This document shows, piece by piece, positions 25,817-35,286 of a DNA stretch of 64,000 bases. This DNA comes from CAVVIO01 sp963748095 (GTDB lineage: Bacteria; Bacteroidota; Bacteroidia; Bacteroidales; UBA10428). Location: NCBI GenBank assembly GCA_963748095.1, contig CAVVIO010000069.1, forward strand, positions 105,244 to 169,243, read 5' to 3'. Each line of letters opens with the position of its first letter. Position 1 is the stretch's first letter. The notes beneath the pieces are model-generated. The model did not search any database, was not told the origin of the DNA, and saw nothing but the letters and a program-made list of their open reading frames with translations. The translations under genes were made by a program, and so were the position numbers.

Positions 25817-27446
25817 ATTGTAAACCTAATACCTTGGTTCCCTGCTCAAATACAATATCTACCGGAATATTCTCCTGTTTTAACCGGTCCAGTGCTTTTT
25901 GAAGATTATCACCGATTTTACCGTAATCTTCTAAAAGTTTTCCAGCTCCTTCGTAATCACCATTTCCCTGGATGGTTAATATCAGTGCGGAAAGTGAATT
26001 CACGGCTTCCTGCATCTTTTCAAAGTTTACGCTGTATTTTCCCTCGTCATTAAGTGTAAAGGCACCTTTTTCCTTAAAATAATTGAATCGTACCAGGTTA
26101 GCACTACCATGTGCACTTGAAGCTCCAAAACGGATAGATCGGAACAATCCGGCCAGGAAGGTTGTATAATTGTCCATCAGGTCCACATTAATTTCTTTCA
26201 TCTCATTCAATTTGGTTACCAGGTACAATCCAAGGATATCGGCTTTTCCTTCCTCAAGGCCTGAAGCACGGTCTTTTAATGCCTCTCTTACCGGACCTTT
26301 GCCGTTGATGGTATTTTTAATACCCAGTCCATGTGCTACTTCGTGAAACATGGTATTGGCAAAAAAAGCATCGAATGTTATATGACTTTGCTGATCATCC
26401 GCAATCAGTTCTTTGGAAATAGGCACCAGTATTTTTTCGAACTTGGCCTGCATGGCATTTTTTAGCTGTAAACGACGGCTCCCTTTTTTCAATTGTACTT
26501 CGGGATCGTTGGGAAGATTAATTGCAATAGTTTTACTTCCTGCATTGCAATCGCCTGCATAGTATATGGCATCATAAGCTCCCAGATCTGAGTTACTGCC
26601 TGGTTTTTCGGTTTTATACTTTTCATTTACCGGCAATCCCTTTTGCAACTGTGGAAGCAGGGAAGCATATCTTGCCAGCCGCTGGCTCCATTCCATATCT
26701 TTCACCAGTATATACGCTTCATGAGAAGCTTTATATCCAAACAGTTCGTCTTCGTAAGTTTCAATCGGGCCAACTACAAAATCGATCAGGTTATCCTTCA
26801 TATCCATCCATGCCATGTCACTGTTGAAATACTGATCGGTTAGTAAAGCATCAGCCCTGAGTTGCAGGTATTTTTTGAATCCTTCATTTTCAGCCAGTTC
26901 TGCAGCTTTTTTCAATAATGCAGCAGCTTTTTCAGTTTGTTCTTTAAATGCCACATGGTAGGGGATGGTAATCAGCTTACCTGTGGAATCGCGCCGGATT
27001 AGGGTGTAAAGATTGTCCTTATCTTTAGCATCAAATGCATTAAACTCTTCTACAGTCATATCGACAGGATAAAAATTGGCTCCTTTCGGTTTTTCGCCAA
27101 CACCTTCTATGAACGGTTTGTTATTATCCAAACGGTCCCAGGGGCCATAATTGATGTTTACAAATTCCCGTTGGGCATCTGTTGTTAAACCGGCAAAGAG
27201 TTTATCCTTATCGCCGTAAGCTTCTTTCCAGTATATATCATCCATGATTTGTGCTACTTCAATCAGAAGAGGCAACATTTTTTTCTGGTTCTCAGAAAGT
27301 TTGCTTAAGTCGGTTTTTAATGCAAATGGAACATACTCTTCCACTTTTTTTTCCAGATTACTTGTTTTCATATTTTTTGTTTGTGGATTTTTACATCCGG
27401 AAAATGATAACAATACAAAGGGTAGGATTATTATTATTTTTTTCAT
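25815..27446 (-). CDS. M49-like zinc metallopeptidase lipoprotein (dipeptidyl peptidase III homologue)
   Basis: A 543-residue protein with a lipoprotein signal (LLSFSGC, Cys18). The metal site is FHEVAHGLG near residue 370, and downstream EEGKADILG supplies the third ligand, matching the M49 second motif EExK/RAD/E. Canonical DPP III has a six-residue HExxGH, whereas this protein has the five-residue HExxH. Related Bacteroidetes proteins are annotated as Zn-dependent hydrolases of the M49 group. It probably trims peptides in the periplasm or on the cell surface. Single gene, converging on cassette copy 2. Confidence 0.8.
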   Translation of the reverse strand: MKKIIIILPFVLLSFSGCKNPQTKNMKTSNLEKKVEEYVPFALKTDLSKLSENQKKMLPLLIEVAQIMDDIYWKEAYGDKDKLFAGLTTDAQREFVNINYGPWDRLDNNKPFIEGVGEKPKGANFYPVDMTVEEFNAFDAKDKDNLYTLIRRDSTGKLITIPYHVAFKEQTEKAAALLKKAAELAENEGFKKYLQLRADALLTDQYFNSDMAWMDMKDNLIDFVVGPIETYEDELFGYKASHEAYILVKDMEWSQRLARYASLLPQLQKGLPVNEKYKTEKPGSNSDLGAYDAIYYAGDCNAGSKTIAINLPNDPEVQLKKGSRRLQLKNAMQAKFEKILVPISKELIADDQQSHITFDAFFANTMFHEVAHGLGIKNTINGKGPVREALKDRASGLEEGKADILGLYLVTKLNEMKEINVDLMDNYTTFLAGLFRSIRFGASSAHGSANLVRFNYFKEKGAFTLNDEGKYSVNFEKMQEAVNSLSALILTIQGNGDYEGAGKLLEDYGKIGDNLQKALDRLKQENIPVDIVFEQGTKVLGLQ

Positions 27447-27548
27447 AGGTCATAAATAATTTTGGGATTATTATTCAGTTGCACAAATTTAGAATAATTA
27501 AAATTATTAAAATATGAGGAAACCACACATTCGGTAACAAACAGGTAA

Positions 27549-29025
27549 TTAGTAGGCTCTCGCAAATATTACTCTTTGTTTTGACGGCTTTCCTGAATAA
27601 ATACATTTTCCCTCTTCGGGTTTGGAATCAATGGGTATACAACGAATGGTCGCCTTTGTTTCTTCTTTTATTTTAATCTCGGTCTCGCTTGTTCCGTCCC
27701 AATGTGCAAGAATAAATCCCCCTTTGTCATCCAGGATTTTTTTAAAATCTTCATAATCATCGATCACATGCGTATTTTTATTTCTGAAATCCAGAGCCTT
27801 GGCATACATGTTTTTTTGAATGTCTTCCAATAATTCTGTTACAACGTTTTCGATACCTTCCTGCGGATAAGATTTCTTTTCAAGGGTATCCCTTCTGGCA
27901 AGTTCCAGGGTATTTTCCTCCATATCACGCGGGCCGATTGCCAATCGTACCGGAACCCCTTTCATTTCATATTCGGCAAATTTCCAGCCGGGTTTGTGGG
28001 TGTCCCTGTCATCATATTTCACTGTAATTCCCTTTGCTTCAAGCGCTTTTTTTATTTGATTTGCTTTATCGGAAATCGCGGACAGTTGTTCTGTTTTTTT
28101 ATAAATAGGAACAATGACTACCTGAATAGGCGCCATTTTTGGCGGCAGTACCAGTCCGTTATCATCCGAATGAGTCATTACCAGGGCTCCTATCAGGCGG
28201 GTCGTTGAACCCCAGGAAGTTGCCCACACATAATCCAGCTGACCATTTTTGATTAGTGAACTTAACGTCGAAAGCTTTAGCGAAATTTTGTCCGAGAAAA
28301 TGAGAAGTACCCGATTGCAGTGCTTTACCATCCTGCATCATTGCTTCGATGGTATAGGTTTCCAAAGCGCCTGCGAACCGTTCGTTTTCGGTTTTGGTGC
28401 CAATAATAACCGGGATAGCCAGGAAATTTTCGGCAAAATCGGCATATACATTTACCATTTTATTGGTTTCTTCTATTGCTTCTTCCCTTGTAGCATGCGC
28501 TGTATGACCTTCCTGCCAGAGAAATTCAGCTGTTCTGAGAAATAAGCGTGTTCTCATTTCCCAGCGAACTACATTGGCCCATTGGTTGATAAGCAGGGGC
28601 AGGTCTCTGTATGACTGGATCCAGTTCTTATAAGTACTCCATATAATCGTTTCGGATGTTGGCCTTACAATCAACTCTTCTTCCAGTTTAGCATCCTCGT
28701 CCACTATAATTCCTTTTCCGTTTTCATCATTTTTCAACCGATAATGTGTTACTATGGCACATTCTTTGGCAAATCCTTCTACATGACTGGCTTCTTTACT
28801 GAAAAAAGATTTTGGGATAAATAATGGAAAATAGGCATTGGAATGACCGGTTTCCTTGAACATCCTGTCCATGGTAGCCTGGATCTTTTCCCAGATTGCA
28901 TAACCATAAGGTTTGATAACCATACATCCTCTCACCGCTGAATTCTCAGCCAAATCGGCTTTCAGTACAATATCGTTGTACCATTGAGAATAATTTTCAG
29001 CCCTGCTTGTTATTTCTTTTGCCAT
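27549..29025 (-). pseudogene. proS: Prolyl-tRNA synthetase, frameshifted
   Basis: Two overlapping frames make one complete archaeal/eukaryote-type class II ProRS of about 491 residues. The N-terminal frame (29,025 to about 28,246) has motif 2 and 3 elements such as RPTSETIIWSTYKNWI, WEMRTRLFLRTAEFLWQEGHTAHA and the GTSHFLGQNFAKAFDVKF block. The C-terminal frame resumes at NGQLDYVWATSWGSTTRLIGALVMTHSDD and runs through the anticodon-binding domain to VIFARAY. The break is an A run at 28,246-28,250 (minus strand): four As instead of five restores TNQNGQLDYVW. ProRS is indispensable, so a sequencing indel is much likelier than real loss unless another proS exists. Confidence 0.93.
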
Positions 29026-29134
29026 AATCTGTTTTTGGTATAGTATTTGTTATTCTGTTAATGTATTTAAAAGAATGCAAAATAAAAAAATAAAATTATA
29101 TATTCACAGAATAAATTAAGCAAGGAGGATAGCC

Positions 29135-30730
29135 ATGAAAACTTTTATGCCACGGATACTGATAATGGGTTTGGTTATAAGTGCCTGCTCGATCAGCTTC
29201 AAAGCTGCTGCTCAAAGCGATGATCTTTATTACAATCCTAAGGATGATCCGGCACTCAAGGCTAATGATAACAAGCCGGCTGCTGCTGCCAGCAATAGTT
29301 CTGACAAGCGTGTGATGAGTGATTATGAGAAATATGTTGCTTCTCTCAAACAGCAAAATGATACTTTAAATAATCAGGCTTATCAGCAGGATTCTGTTCA
29401 GAACTCTAATGATCAGGGGTATGCTGGGGAGCAATACTACGAGGAAAGTTCAAATCCGGATAATGCACGGGATTATTATTACGATGATTATACTTCCCGT
29501 ATTTTAAGGTTCAACCGGCCATGCTATTCCTGTGGTTATTTCGATCCTTATTATTACGATCCATTTAATTACGGTTATTACACTCCGGGATGGAGTTTTG
29601 GTTTTTCTGTAGGATCTCCATATTGGGGATTTGGTAGCTATTACGGTTATCCGTATAATTCCTATTATCCGTCATATTATTCATCGTGGTACGGTGGTTG
29701 GGGTTATCCATACCACTATGGTTCTTACTGGAGAGGTTATTATCCAGGCTATTATAATAGTTATTATGATGGATATTATGGTAATTATGGACATGGTTAT
29801 TATGGTGATTCACACTATAACAGGGCATATTATGGTACACGGCGGTCAATGAATAGCAATACCTCATACGGAAATTCAGTAAATTCGGCAGCAAAGTCGA
29901 CCACCAGTCCATACGGCAGAAGGATGAGTTCTGGTAGCAATACAGGAACGGCAGGCAGAAATGTTTCTTCCACAAATAGTGCGGTTAGGCGTTCTGTATC
30001 ATCTACCAGCAGAGATTATTCTGGTACCCGATCCACTACAAAAACTACAGGAGTTACTTCTCCATCGAGAAGAACTTCGGTTAACGGAACCCGTGTAGCT
30101 ACAGATAACAGGACAAGTAATATGAATACCACCCGCGAACGGTCATCTGTTCCAACTACAAGAAGCAGTGCGGAACAGACAAGAAATTACACGCCTAGTT
30201 ATTCAAGGCCAAGAGCTGCTACGAAGCCTACATATAGCAGGAGCGCTGTTCCTGAAGGTTATCGGAATAATACCGGAACAAGATCAAATACTACTATTAA
30301 TCGTGATAATACGCGTACCAGAACAACTTATACCAGGCCGGGAAATACCACACGTACAAGTAATGATTATTCTCGACCGGAATTGAAAAGTTCAGAAGGA
30401 TATTCGCGGCCAAGAACTACTCAGAGTTATTCACGCCCGAGCAATTCAAGAAGCAGTTCCGATTATTACAGGTCTTCTTCTCCGAGCCGAAGCAGTTCCA
30501 GCTACTCAAGACCCAGTGCACCCAGCAGGAGTAGTTCCAGCTATTCACGGCCCAGTTCACCGAGTAGAAGTAGTTCCAGCTATTCACGGCCCAGCAGTCC
30601 GAGCCGGAGTTATTCTTCTCCCAGCAGATCGAGCAGTAGTAGTAGCTCAAGAAGCTATTCATCCGGTAGTAGCTCAGGAAGTTCACGGTCAAGTTCTAGT
30701 TCCAGTTCAGGAGGTGGAAGAAGGAGATAA
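29135..30730 (+). CDS. Secreted low-complexity Tyr/Gly- then Ser/Arg-rich protein
   Basis: A 531-residue protein with a signal peptide (MKTFMPRILIMGLVISACS, possible lipobox) preceded by a clear SD (AAGGAGG at 29,122-29,128). Residues about 110-240 are extremely rich in Tyr and Gly with Pro/Trp (YGYPYNSYYPSYYSSWYGGW). Residues about 240-531 are Ser/Thr/Arg rich, with three exact 13-residue repeats SRSSSSYSRPS(A/S)P and a poly-Ser end. There is one CYSCG pair near 134. No enzyme motif is seen. Similar Bacteroidetes proteins are only hypothetical. Aromatic/Arg-rich composition suggests self-association or a surface/matrix role, which is inference. It is divergent from proS and 70 nt upstream of the FadL-like gene. 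Confidence 0.75.
   Translation: MKTFMPRILIMGLVISACSISFKAAAQSDDLYYNPKDDPALKANDNKPAAAASNSSDKRVMSDYEKYVASLKQQNDTLNNQAYQQDSVQNSNDQGYAGEQYYEESSNPDNARDYYYDDYTSRILRFNRPCYSCGYFDPYYYDPFNYGYYTPGWSFGFSVGSPYWGFGSYYGYPYNSYYPSYYSSWYGGWGYPYHYGSYWRGYYPGYYNSYYDGYYGNYGHGYYGDSHYNRAYYGTRRSMNSNTSYGNSVNSAAKSTTSPYGRRMSSGSNTGTAGRNVSSTNSAVRRSVSSTSRDYSGTRSTTKTTGVTSPSRRTSVNGTRVATDNRTSNMNTTRERSSVPTTRSSAEQTRNYTPSYSRPRAATKPTYSRSAVPEGYRNNTGTRSNTTINRDNTRTRTTYTRPGNTTRTSNDYSRPELKSSEGYSRPRTTQSYSRPSNSRSSSDYYRSSSPSRSSSSYSRPSAPSRSSSSYSRPSSPSRSSSSYSRPSSPSRSYSSPSRSSSSSSSRSYSSGSSSGSSRSSSSSSSGGGRRR
30485..30601 (+). repeat. Three tandem 39-bp repeats in the Ser/Arg-rich secreted protein gene
   Basis: Units at 30,485-30,523, 30,524-30,562 and 30,563-30,601 each encode SRSSSSYSRPS(A/S)P; a diverged fourth unit follows. 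In-frame repeats of this kind can change number by slippage without breaking the frame. Confidence 0.85.
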
Positions 30731-30800
30731 GGTGATAAAAGGATACTAAAAAGAGGACATATCAGTTTATATATTAAAAATTAATTAAATCATTTATGCA

Positions 30801-32243
30801 ATGAAACGGTTAGCTATTATCATAACTATTATATTTTCAGGTTCAGCCTTGTACAGTCAGAACCTGGTAGATGCGCTGAGATATTCACAAAATTTCTCAG
30901 GAGGAACAGCACGATCGGTGGCGATGGGCGGAGCCTTTGGAGCACTTGGAGCCGATTTCGGATCCTTAAGTATTAACCCTGCAGGTATCGGTGTTTACCG
31001 GGGATCGGAATTTACCATTACTCCCGGTATTTTCTACGGGAAAACAAATTCCACTTTTTATGGTACATCGGACGAAGATTATAAATATAACTTCAACCTG
31101 AATAACCTGGGAATAGTGTTAAATAATACAAAAGAACAGGAAAACGGATGGATTAGCGGAAGTATAGGATTTGGATACAACCGGTTGAATAATTTCCATA
31201 ATAGCATTGTCATTAAAGGTACAAATCCCAACAATTCCATGGCCGATTATTTTCTGGATAATTCCACCTATGATGCTAATGGAAATCCTGATCCCAATTC
31301 CCTGGCTCCTTTCTGGGAAAGACTGGCATTCGATGCTTATGTAATTGATACTTTAAATGGACAATATGTTACACAAGTACCTTATCCACCACTTGATCAG
31401 CAAAAAACCATTACTACAGATGGCAAGATAGATGAATGGGTTATTACAGCAGGCGGTAATTATAGTAATAAGTTATATATCGGTGCTTCGTTAGGTATAC
31501 AGAAACTACATTATAGTGAAAATGCCACACATGAAGAAAATTATGGTGACTGGTTCAGGTTTAACCAGACTCTTAATGTACATGGAACAGGATATAATTT
31601 TAAATTCGGCTTAATATATAAACCCATACAAATGTTGCGAATAGGCGCTGCCATTCATACACCTACCAGTTTTCACATTAATGAAGATTATTATTCAACT
31701 ATGACTTCATCTTATGTAAATGGCCAAACAATTTATCCTACCGATCAAAGTGGAAATAAGTTACCAATGGGTGCCAATGATTACCAGTTAATTACTCCAT
31801 TCAGGGCTATTGGAAGCGTAGGATTAAACCTGTTCAAAGTTGCCATGTTGAGCGTTGATTATGAATACCTCGATTACTCAAATCTTCGCTTGCGTAATGG
31901 AGTTGACGGATACAATTATACTTCAGAGAATGATGTTATCCGTAATGTATATAAATCTACTTTTAACTTTAAAACTGGTGCAGAAGTCCGATTGAGTGGC
32001 GTATACCTGCGGGGAGGATTTGGTTATTACGGCAGTCCCTATAAATCGAGTGAGATAAATAAAGATGCACATTATTTAAGTTATACAGGAGGGATTGGGA
32101 TCCGTGACGATAATTTTTCCATTGATATTGCCTATGCTTATACTACGCATTCAGAAAAATATTCATTATATACAAACAGTGGTTTTGCCAACCTTAATAT
32201 GGCAAACAGCCGCGTTCTGGCTACTATAGGATTCAGGTTTTGA
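30801..32243 (+). CDS. FadL/OmpP1-like outer-membrane protein
   Basis: A 480-residue exported beta-barrel with a signal peptide cut near ALYSQ. The N-terminal block RSVAMGGAFGALGADFGSLSINPAGIGVYRG is the typical NPAG signature of the OMPP1/FadL/TodX family (hatch domain). Many amphipathic strands follow and the protein ends in RVLATIGFRF with the C-terminal aromatic residue used for barrel insertion. FadL proteins import hydrophobic compounds through the outer membrane; the substrate here is unknown. It may share a transcript with the upstream low-complexity protein and ends at the terminator at 32,272. Confidence 0.88.
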   Translation: MKRLAIIITIIFSGSALYSQNLVDALRYSQNFSGGTARSVAMGGAFGALGADFGSLSINPAGIGVYRGSEFTITPGIFYGKTNSTFYGTSDEDYKYNFNLNNLGIVLNNTKEQENGWISGSIGFGYNRLNNFHNSIVIKGTNPNNSMADYFLDNSTYDANGNPDPNSLAPFWERLAFDAYVIDTLNGQYVTQVPYPPLDQQKTITTDGKIDEWVITAGGNYSNKLYIGASLGIQKLHYSENATHEENYGDWFRFNQTLNVHGTGYNFKFGLIYKPIQMLRIGAAIHTPTSFHINEDYYSTMTSSYVNGQTIYPTDQSGNKLPMGANDYQLITPFRAIGSVGLNLFKVAMLSVDYEYLDYSNLRLRNGVDGYNYTSENDVIRNVYKSTFNFKTGAEVRLSGVYLRGGFGYYGSPYKSSEINKDAHYLSYTGGIGIRDDNFSIDIAYAYTTHSEKYSLYTNSGFANLNMANSRVLATIGFRF

Positions 32244-32271
32244 TTTTCTTAACTTTGTTAGGTATACAATC

Positions 32272-32304
32272 AGGGCAGCATCATTCATGCTGCCCTTACT
32301 TTTT
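32272..32304 (+). terminator. Intrinsic terminator of the FadL-like gene
   Basis: AGGGCAGCAT (32,272-32,281) and ATGCTGCCCT (32,287-32,296) with a 5-nt loop, followed by TACTTTTTT. Overlaps the stop codon of the converging WbqC-like gene. Confidence 0.85.
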
Positions 32305-32946
32305 TATGCTTTTCGAAAGAATTACTTCAGATTGGGGTCCTTCATTAAATAACAAATCGATGATACTCAAATTAGGTATAAAGCCATGTTTTTCTTCAAA
32401 AACCTGGGTGTATGGTTCAGGTTCAAAATAATTATCGGGCTTGTTATACCTGGATTTTGGGTGGATTTTCTGTCGGAGATCTTCGGTATTATCAGGATAA
32501 GCAGATTTGTAAGAGGAAGTAAATTCAATGGGGGCGTTAAGTTCGAGGGAATTAAGGATCAGGACTAAACTTTTATGATTCAGATCGATCAGGTATTTTT
32601 CGCGATGTTGATAAAACCCGGCAAGATCATCCTCATAAAACTCAAAAAACGGGGAAGACCGGTAAGCCGATTCGATTGAATTCCAGTGCATTTTCTGCCA
32701 GTTTGTATCGTAATCAATTTCTATGTCCTTTGTTTTTGTATGTGTACCGTATTTTTTTTTCACGGGAATAACCAATGGGAGCGGGCCGTTGGCGGCGGCA
32801 ATGTAACACCGGTTACGATACGATTGTTTGTAATAACTCTCTTCGAGTTCGATGGTTACACGAGAGTAAATAATGAATTTGGTAAAGTACTGAACCGGTC
32901 CGAAATAGGCTGTGGAGAGTATAGCGTTTTCTGGAACTAAGCTCAT
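32296..32946 (-). CDS. WbqC-like family protein
   Basis: A 216-residue cytoplasmic protein of the WbqC family. It opens with LSTAYFGPVQYFTKFI and has YRNRCYIAAANGPLPLVIPV and W-x-x-x-H-W-N-S-I-E-S-A-Y-R-S-S-P-F-F-E, then an H-P-K-S-R-Y C-terminal block, all typical of the family. WbqC-like proteins are linked to surface polysaccharide synthesis but lack a proven reaction. In many Bacteroidetes the gene follows lepB; here it instead follows larB by 8 nt, so it sits in the larC-larB transcription unit. Confidence 0.85.
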   Translation of the reverse strand: MSLVPENAILSTAYFGPVQYFTKFIIYSRVTIELEESYYKQSYRNRCYIAAANGPLPLVIPVKKKYGTHTKTKDIEIDYDTNWQKMHWNSIESAYRSSPFFEFYEDDLAGFYQHREKYLIDLNHKSLVLILNSLELNAPIEFTSSYKSAYPDNTEDLRQKIHPKSRYNKPDNYFEPEPYTQVFEEKHGFIPNLSIIDLLFNEGPQSEVILSKSIKK

Positions 32947-32954
32947 ACCTTGTT

Positions 32955-33701
32955 TTAAAGTTTATTGATCATGCTGGCCAGGTAACCTGCACCAAATCCG
33001 TTATCGATATTTACCACACTGATACCGCTGGCACAACTGGTAAGCATTCCAAGAAGTGCAGCCAGTCCGTTGAAACTGGCGCCATAACCGATACTGGTAG
33101 GCACGGCAATCACGGGTTTATCTACCAGTCCGCCTACAATACTGGGCAATGCGCCTTCCATACCTGCAACTACTACTATTACCCGGGCTTTTCTTATTTG
33201 CGGTAAACGGCCGTATAACCGGTGAATTCCCGCCACGCCTACATCAAATATCCGGTCGACCCGGTTTCCGAAAATTTCAGCTGTAACAGCAGCTTCTTCA
33301 GCTACCGGAATATCGGATGTTCCTGCTGATATAATGGCCACCGAAGATGCCGGAGGAGTGATTTCGTGTTGTTTTATGGTAATGGTTCGGGCGAGAGGAT
33401 GAAATTGAGCAGTGTTGTTGATCTTTTTTATTTCGCCGAACATTTCTTCTGTTGCCCGCGTGGCCAGTATATTATTTTCTTTCGATAGCATATGCTGAAC
33501 AATGGTTTTTACCTGTTCCACCGTTTTACCCTGACAGAAAATTACTTCGGGATAACCTGTTCGCAATTCCCTGTGATGGTCAATATTGGCAAATCCAAGA
33601 TCCTCGTAACCAAAATCCCTGAATTGTTCCAGTGCACTGTCGATGTTAATTTTACCGTTTTTAACATCTTTCAGTAATTCTCGTAATTTATCGGGGGTCA
33701 T
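32955..33701 (-). CDS. larB: LarB, nickel-pincer cofactor biosynthesis
   Basis: A 248-residue protein whose C-terminal two thirds resemble PurE-type AIR carboxylases: VAIISAGTSDIPVAEEA, VVVAGMEGALPSIVGGLVDKPVIAVPTSIGYG and NIDNGFGAGYLASMI. LarB carboxylates and hydrolyses NaAD at the start of synthesis of the nickel pincer nucleotide, the cofactor of lactate racemase LarA and its relatives. It follows larC by 90 nt. larE and larA homologues are not in this window, so they must be elsewhere if the pathway is complete. Confidence 0.93.
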   Translation of the reverse strand: MTPDKLRELLKDVKNGKINIDSALEQFRDFGYEDLGFANIDHHRELRTGYPEVIFCQGKTVEQVKTIVQHMLSKENNILATRATEEMFGEIKKINNTAQFHPLARTITIKQHEITPPASSVAIISAGTSDIPVAEEAAVTAEIFGNRVDRIFDVGVAGIHRLYGRLPQIRKARVIVVVAGMEGALPSIVGGLVDKPVIAVPTSIGYGASFNGLAALLGMLTSCASGISVVNIDNGFGAGYLASMINKL

Positions 33702-33791
33702 AATTTATTAATGTTTACAGATTTATACCTTCATACACTCGAAAAGATGAAATATTGGATATTGGTTATACAATTACTTAATATTTTTATC

Positions 33792-35020
33792 TCACTGTTT
33801 TTTTCTGGTTTCCTCAACCAGCGCATATACTTCTGCTAAAGGTAAATTATGTTCCTGTGCTATTTTCAGGCAGTCTTCATATTCTGCTTTCGATTTCAGA
33901 ATTTTACCATCGTACATGGCATGTTTTATCCTTACTTTACCGTAGGTAATCTCCACGGTTTCTATGGTACGTTGTAACATGGTTTTTTCCACTTCATACC
34001 TTCGGATGCCTAAGGTAGGTGTTTCCTTAAGGAACAGGGTAGTAATTGCCAGTTCATCCTCTTTTGAACAAAGAGCGCTTATTTTAAATGCCGGCCGGGA
34101 TTTTTTCATGATGATCGGTGTTATAAAAACATCATTTGCACCCGTTTTTAGCATCTTATCTATTAAATATTCCGTCCCTTCAGGATTCATATCATCAATA
34201 TTGCATTCGATCATAACAGCCGAAGAAGAATGTGTAGATTCTTCCTTTATTTCCCCCATGTACACTCTTAATACATTGGGAATATCAAAGTCCTTATACC
34301 CGATACCATACCCTATTTTTTGTATTTCTCCCCTGAAGTGGTCCGTAAACTCATCTGCACAGGTAGCAAGTATGGCGGCCCCTGTGGGCGTGGTAGTTTC
34401 AAAATTTACAGCTCCCGATTTAACCGGAAATTGTTTTAAAATTTCGATAGTTGCCGGGGCGGGCACCGGAAAAGTCCCATGGGCACATTCAACAAATCCG
34501 CCACCGAGTTCTATCGTGGAACTCATAATTTTTTCGGGTTTCAAATAATCAAGGCAGACAGCAGCACCCACTATGTCCACAATTGAATCGACAGCGCCAA
34601 CTTCGTGAAAATGAATTTCATCAATAGTTTTACCGTGAATTTTAGCTTCCGCTTCGGCAATCTTCTGAAAAATGGCAAGACTGGTAGTCTTTACATATTC
34701 ACTCACATCTGATTTCAATATAATCTTGATGATATCCTCCAGGTTTCTGTCCTTTTCGGTGTGGTGGTGCTCATGTTCATGATGGTGAGTGTATGATTAT
34801 GATTATGATTATGATGGTGTGAGTCATCAAGTACTATTTCAACCCTGGTGCCCGTAATGCCTTTTCGCTGGGCGCTTTTGATCTTCATCTGGTAACCTGT
34901 AAGGCCGAGTTTAAGAAGTTCCTTTTGAAGGTAATCCGGATCGACGCCTAAATCGACCAATGCCCCCAGGTTCATGTCACCTGAAATACCCGAAAAGCAG
35001 TCATAATAAAGTACTTTCAT
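33792..35020 (-). pseudogene. larC: LarC, nickel insertase of the pincer cofactor, frameshifted
   Basis: Two frames give one LarC (DUF111) of about 409 residues. Frame 1 (from 35,020) has VLYYDCFSGISGDMNLGALVDLG and ends in a His-rich stretch (DDSHHHNHNHNH) before running out of frame. Frame 2 is open from the same place with HHEHEHHHTEKDRNLEDI, then HFHEVGAVDSIVDIVGAA, ETTTPTGAAIL, IECNIDDMNPEG and GANDVFITPIIMKKSRPA. The change is a net -1 shift at about 34,788-34,796, within CAT/AAT repeats. In Lactiplantibacillus plantarum LarC is made from larC1 and larC2 by programmed frameshifting, but no obvious slippery heptamer is seen here, so an indel is the simpler view. Confidence 0.88.
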
Positions 35021-35133
35021 TTTTTCCTATTCGAAAAAGTTAAACCCTGAATCAGTCAGCAAAAATAGAAATTATTTCATTACTGGCAGGGAACTTTATT
35101 GTAAAACCTAATACTGAGGAGTTCATTTTCATG

Positions 35134-35151
35134 TACATTATTATAAATGTA
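35134..35151. promoter_or_regulatory. Perfect inverted repeat in the larC / DUF362 divergent region
   Basis: TACATT-ATTATA-AATGTA is a perfect 6-6-6 palindrome, 114 nt before larC and 136 nt before the DUF362 gene. It could be an operator for either side; no regulator is identified. The 266-nt region also has a smaller palindrome (CAATCGATTG) near 35,206 and a TAAATTTG -7-like box near 35,184. Confidence 0.35.
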
Positions 35152-35286
35152 TCTATATAAATTAATCGTAATTTAGATTTCTTCTAAATTTGATTAACAA
35201 TCAATCGATTGTACTACTAAATCCGTAAGTGTATATTGATTCTTATTAAATTTACAGAAAACCGATAAAATGTAAAAATTAAATAT

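Noticed and set aside
29565..29975. Minus-strand frame of 136 aa, His/Asn rich
   Set aside because: It mirrors the Tyr/Gly codons of the secreted protein gene on the other strand; no start site or homology.
30417..30692. Minus-strand frame rich in Trp/Asn/Ser
   Set aside because: Reverse reading of the Ser/Arg repeats; composition artefact.
34800..34830. CAT/AAT repeats as a CRISPR or microsatellite element
   Set aside because: The repeats encode the His/Asn-rich linker of LarC and have no spacers.
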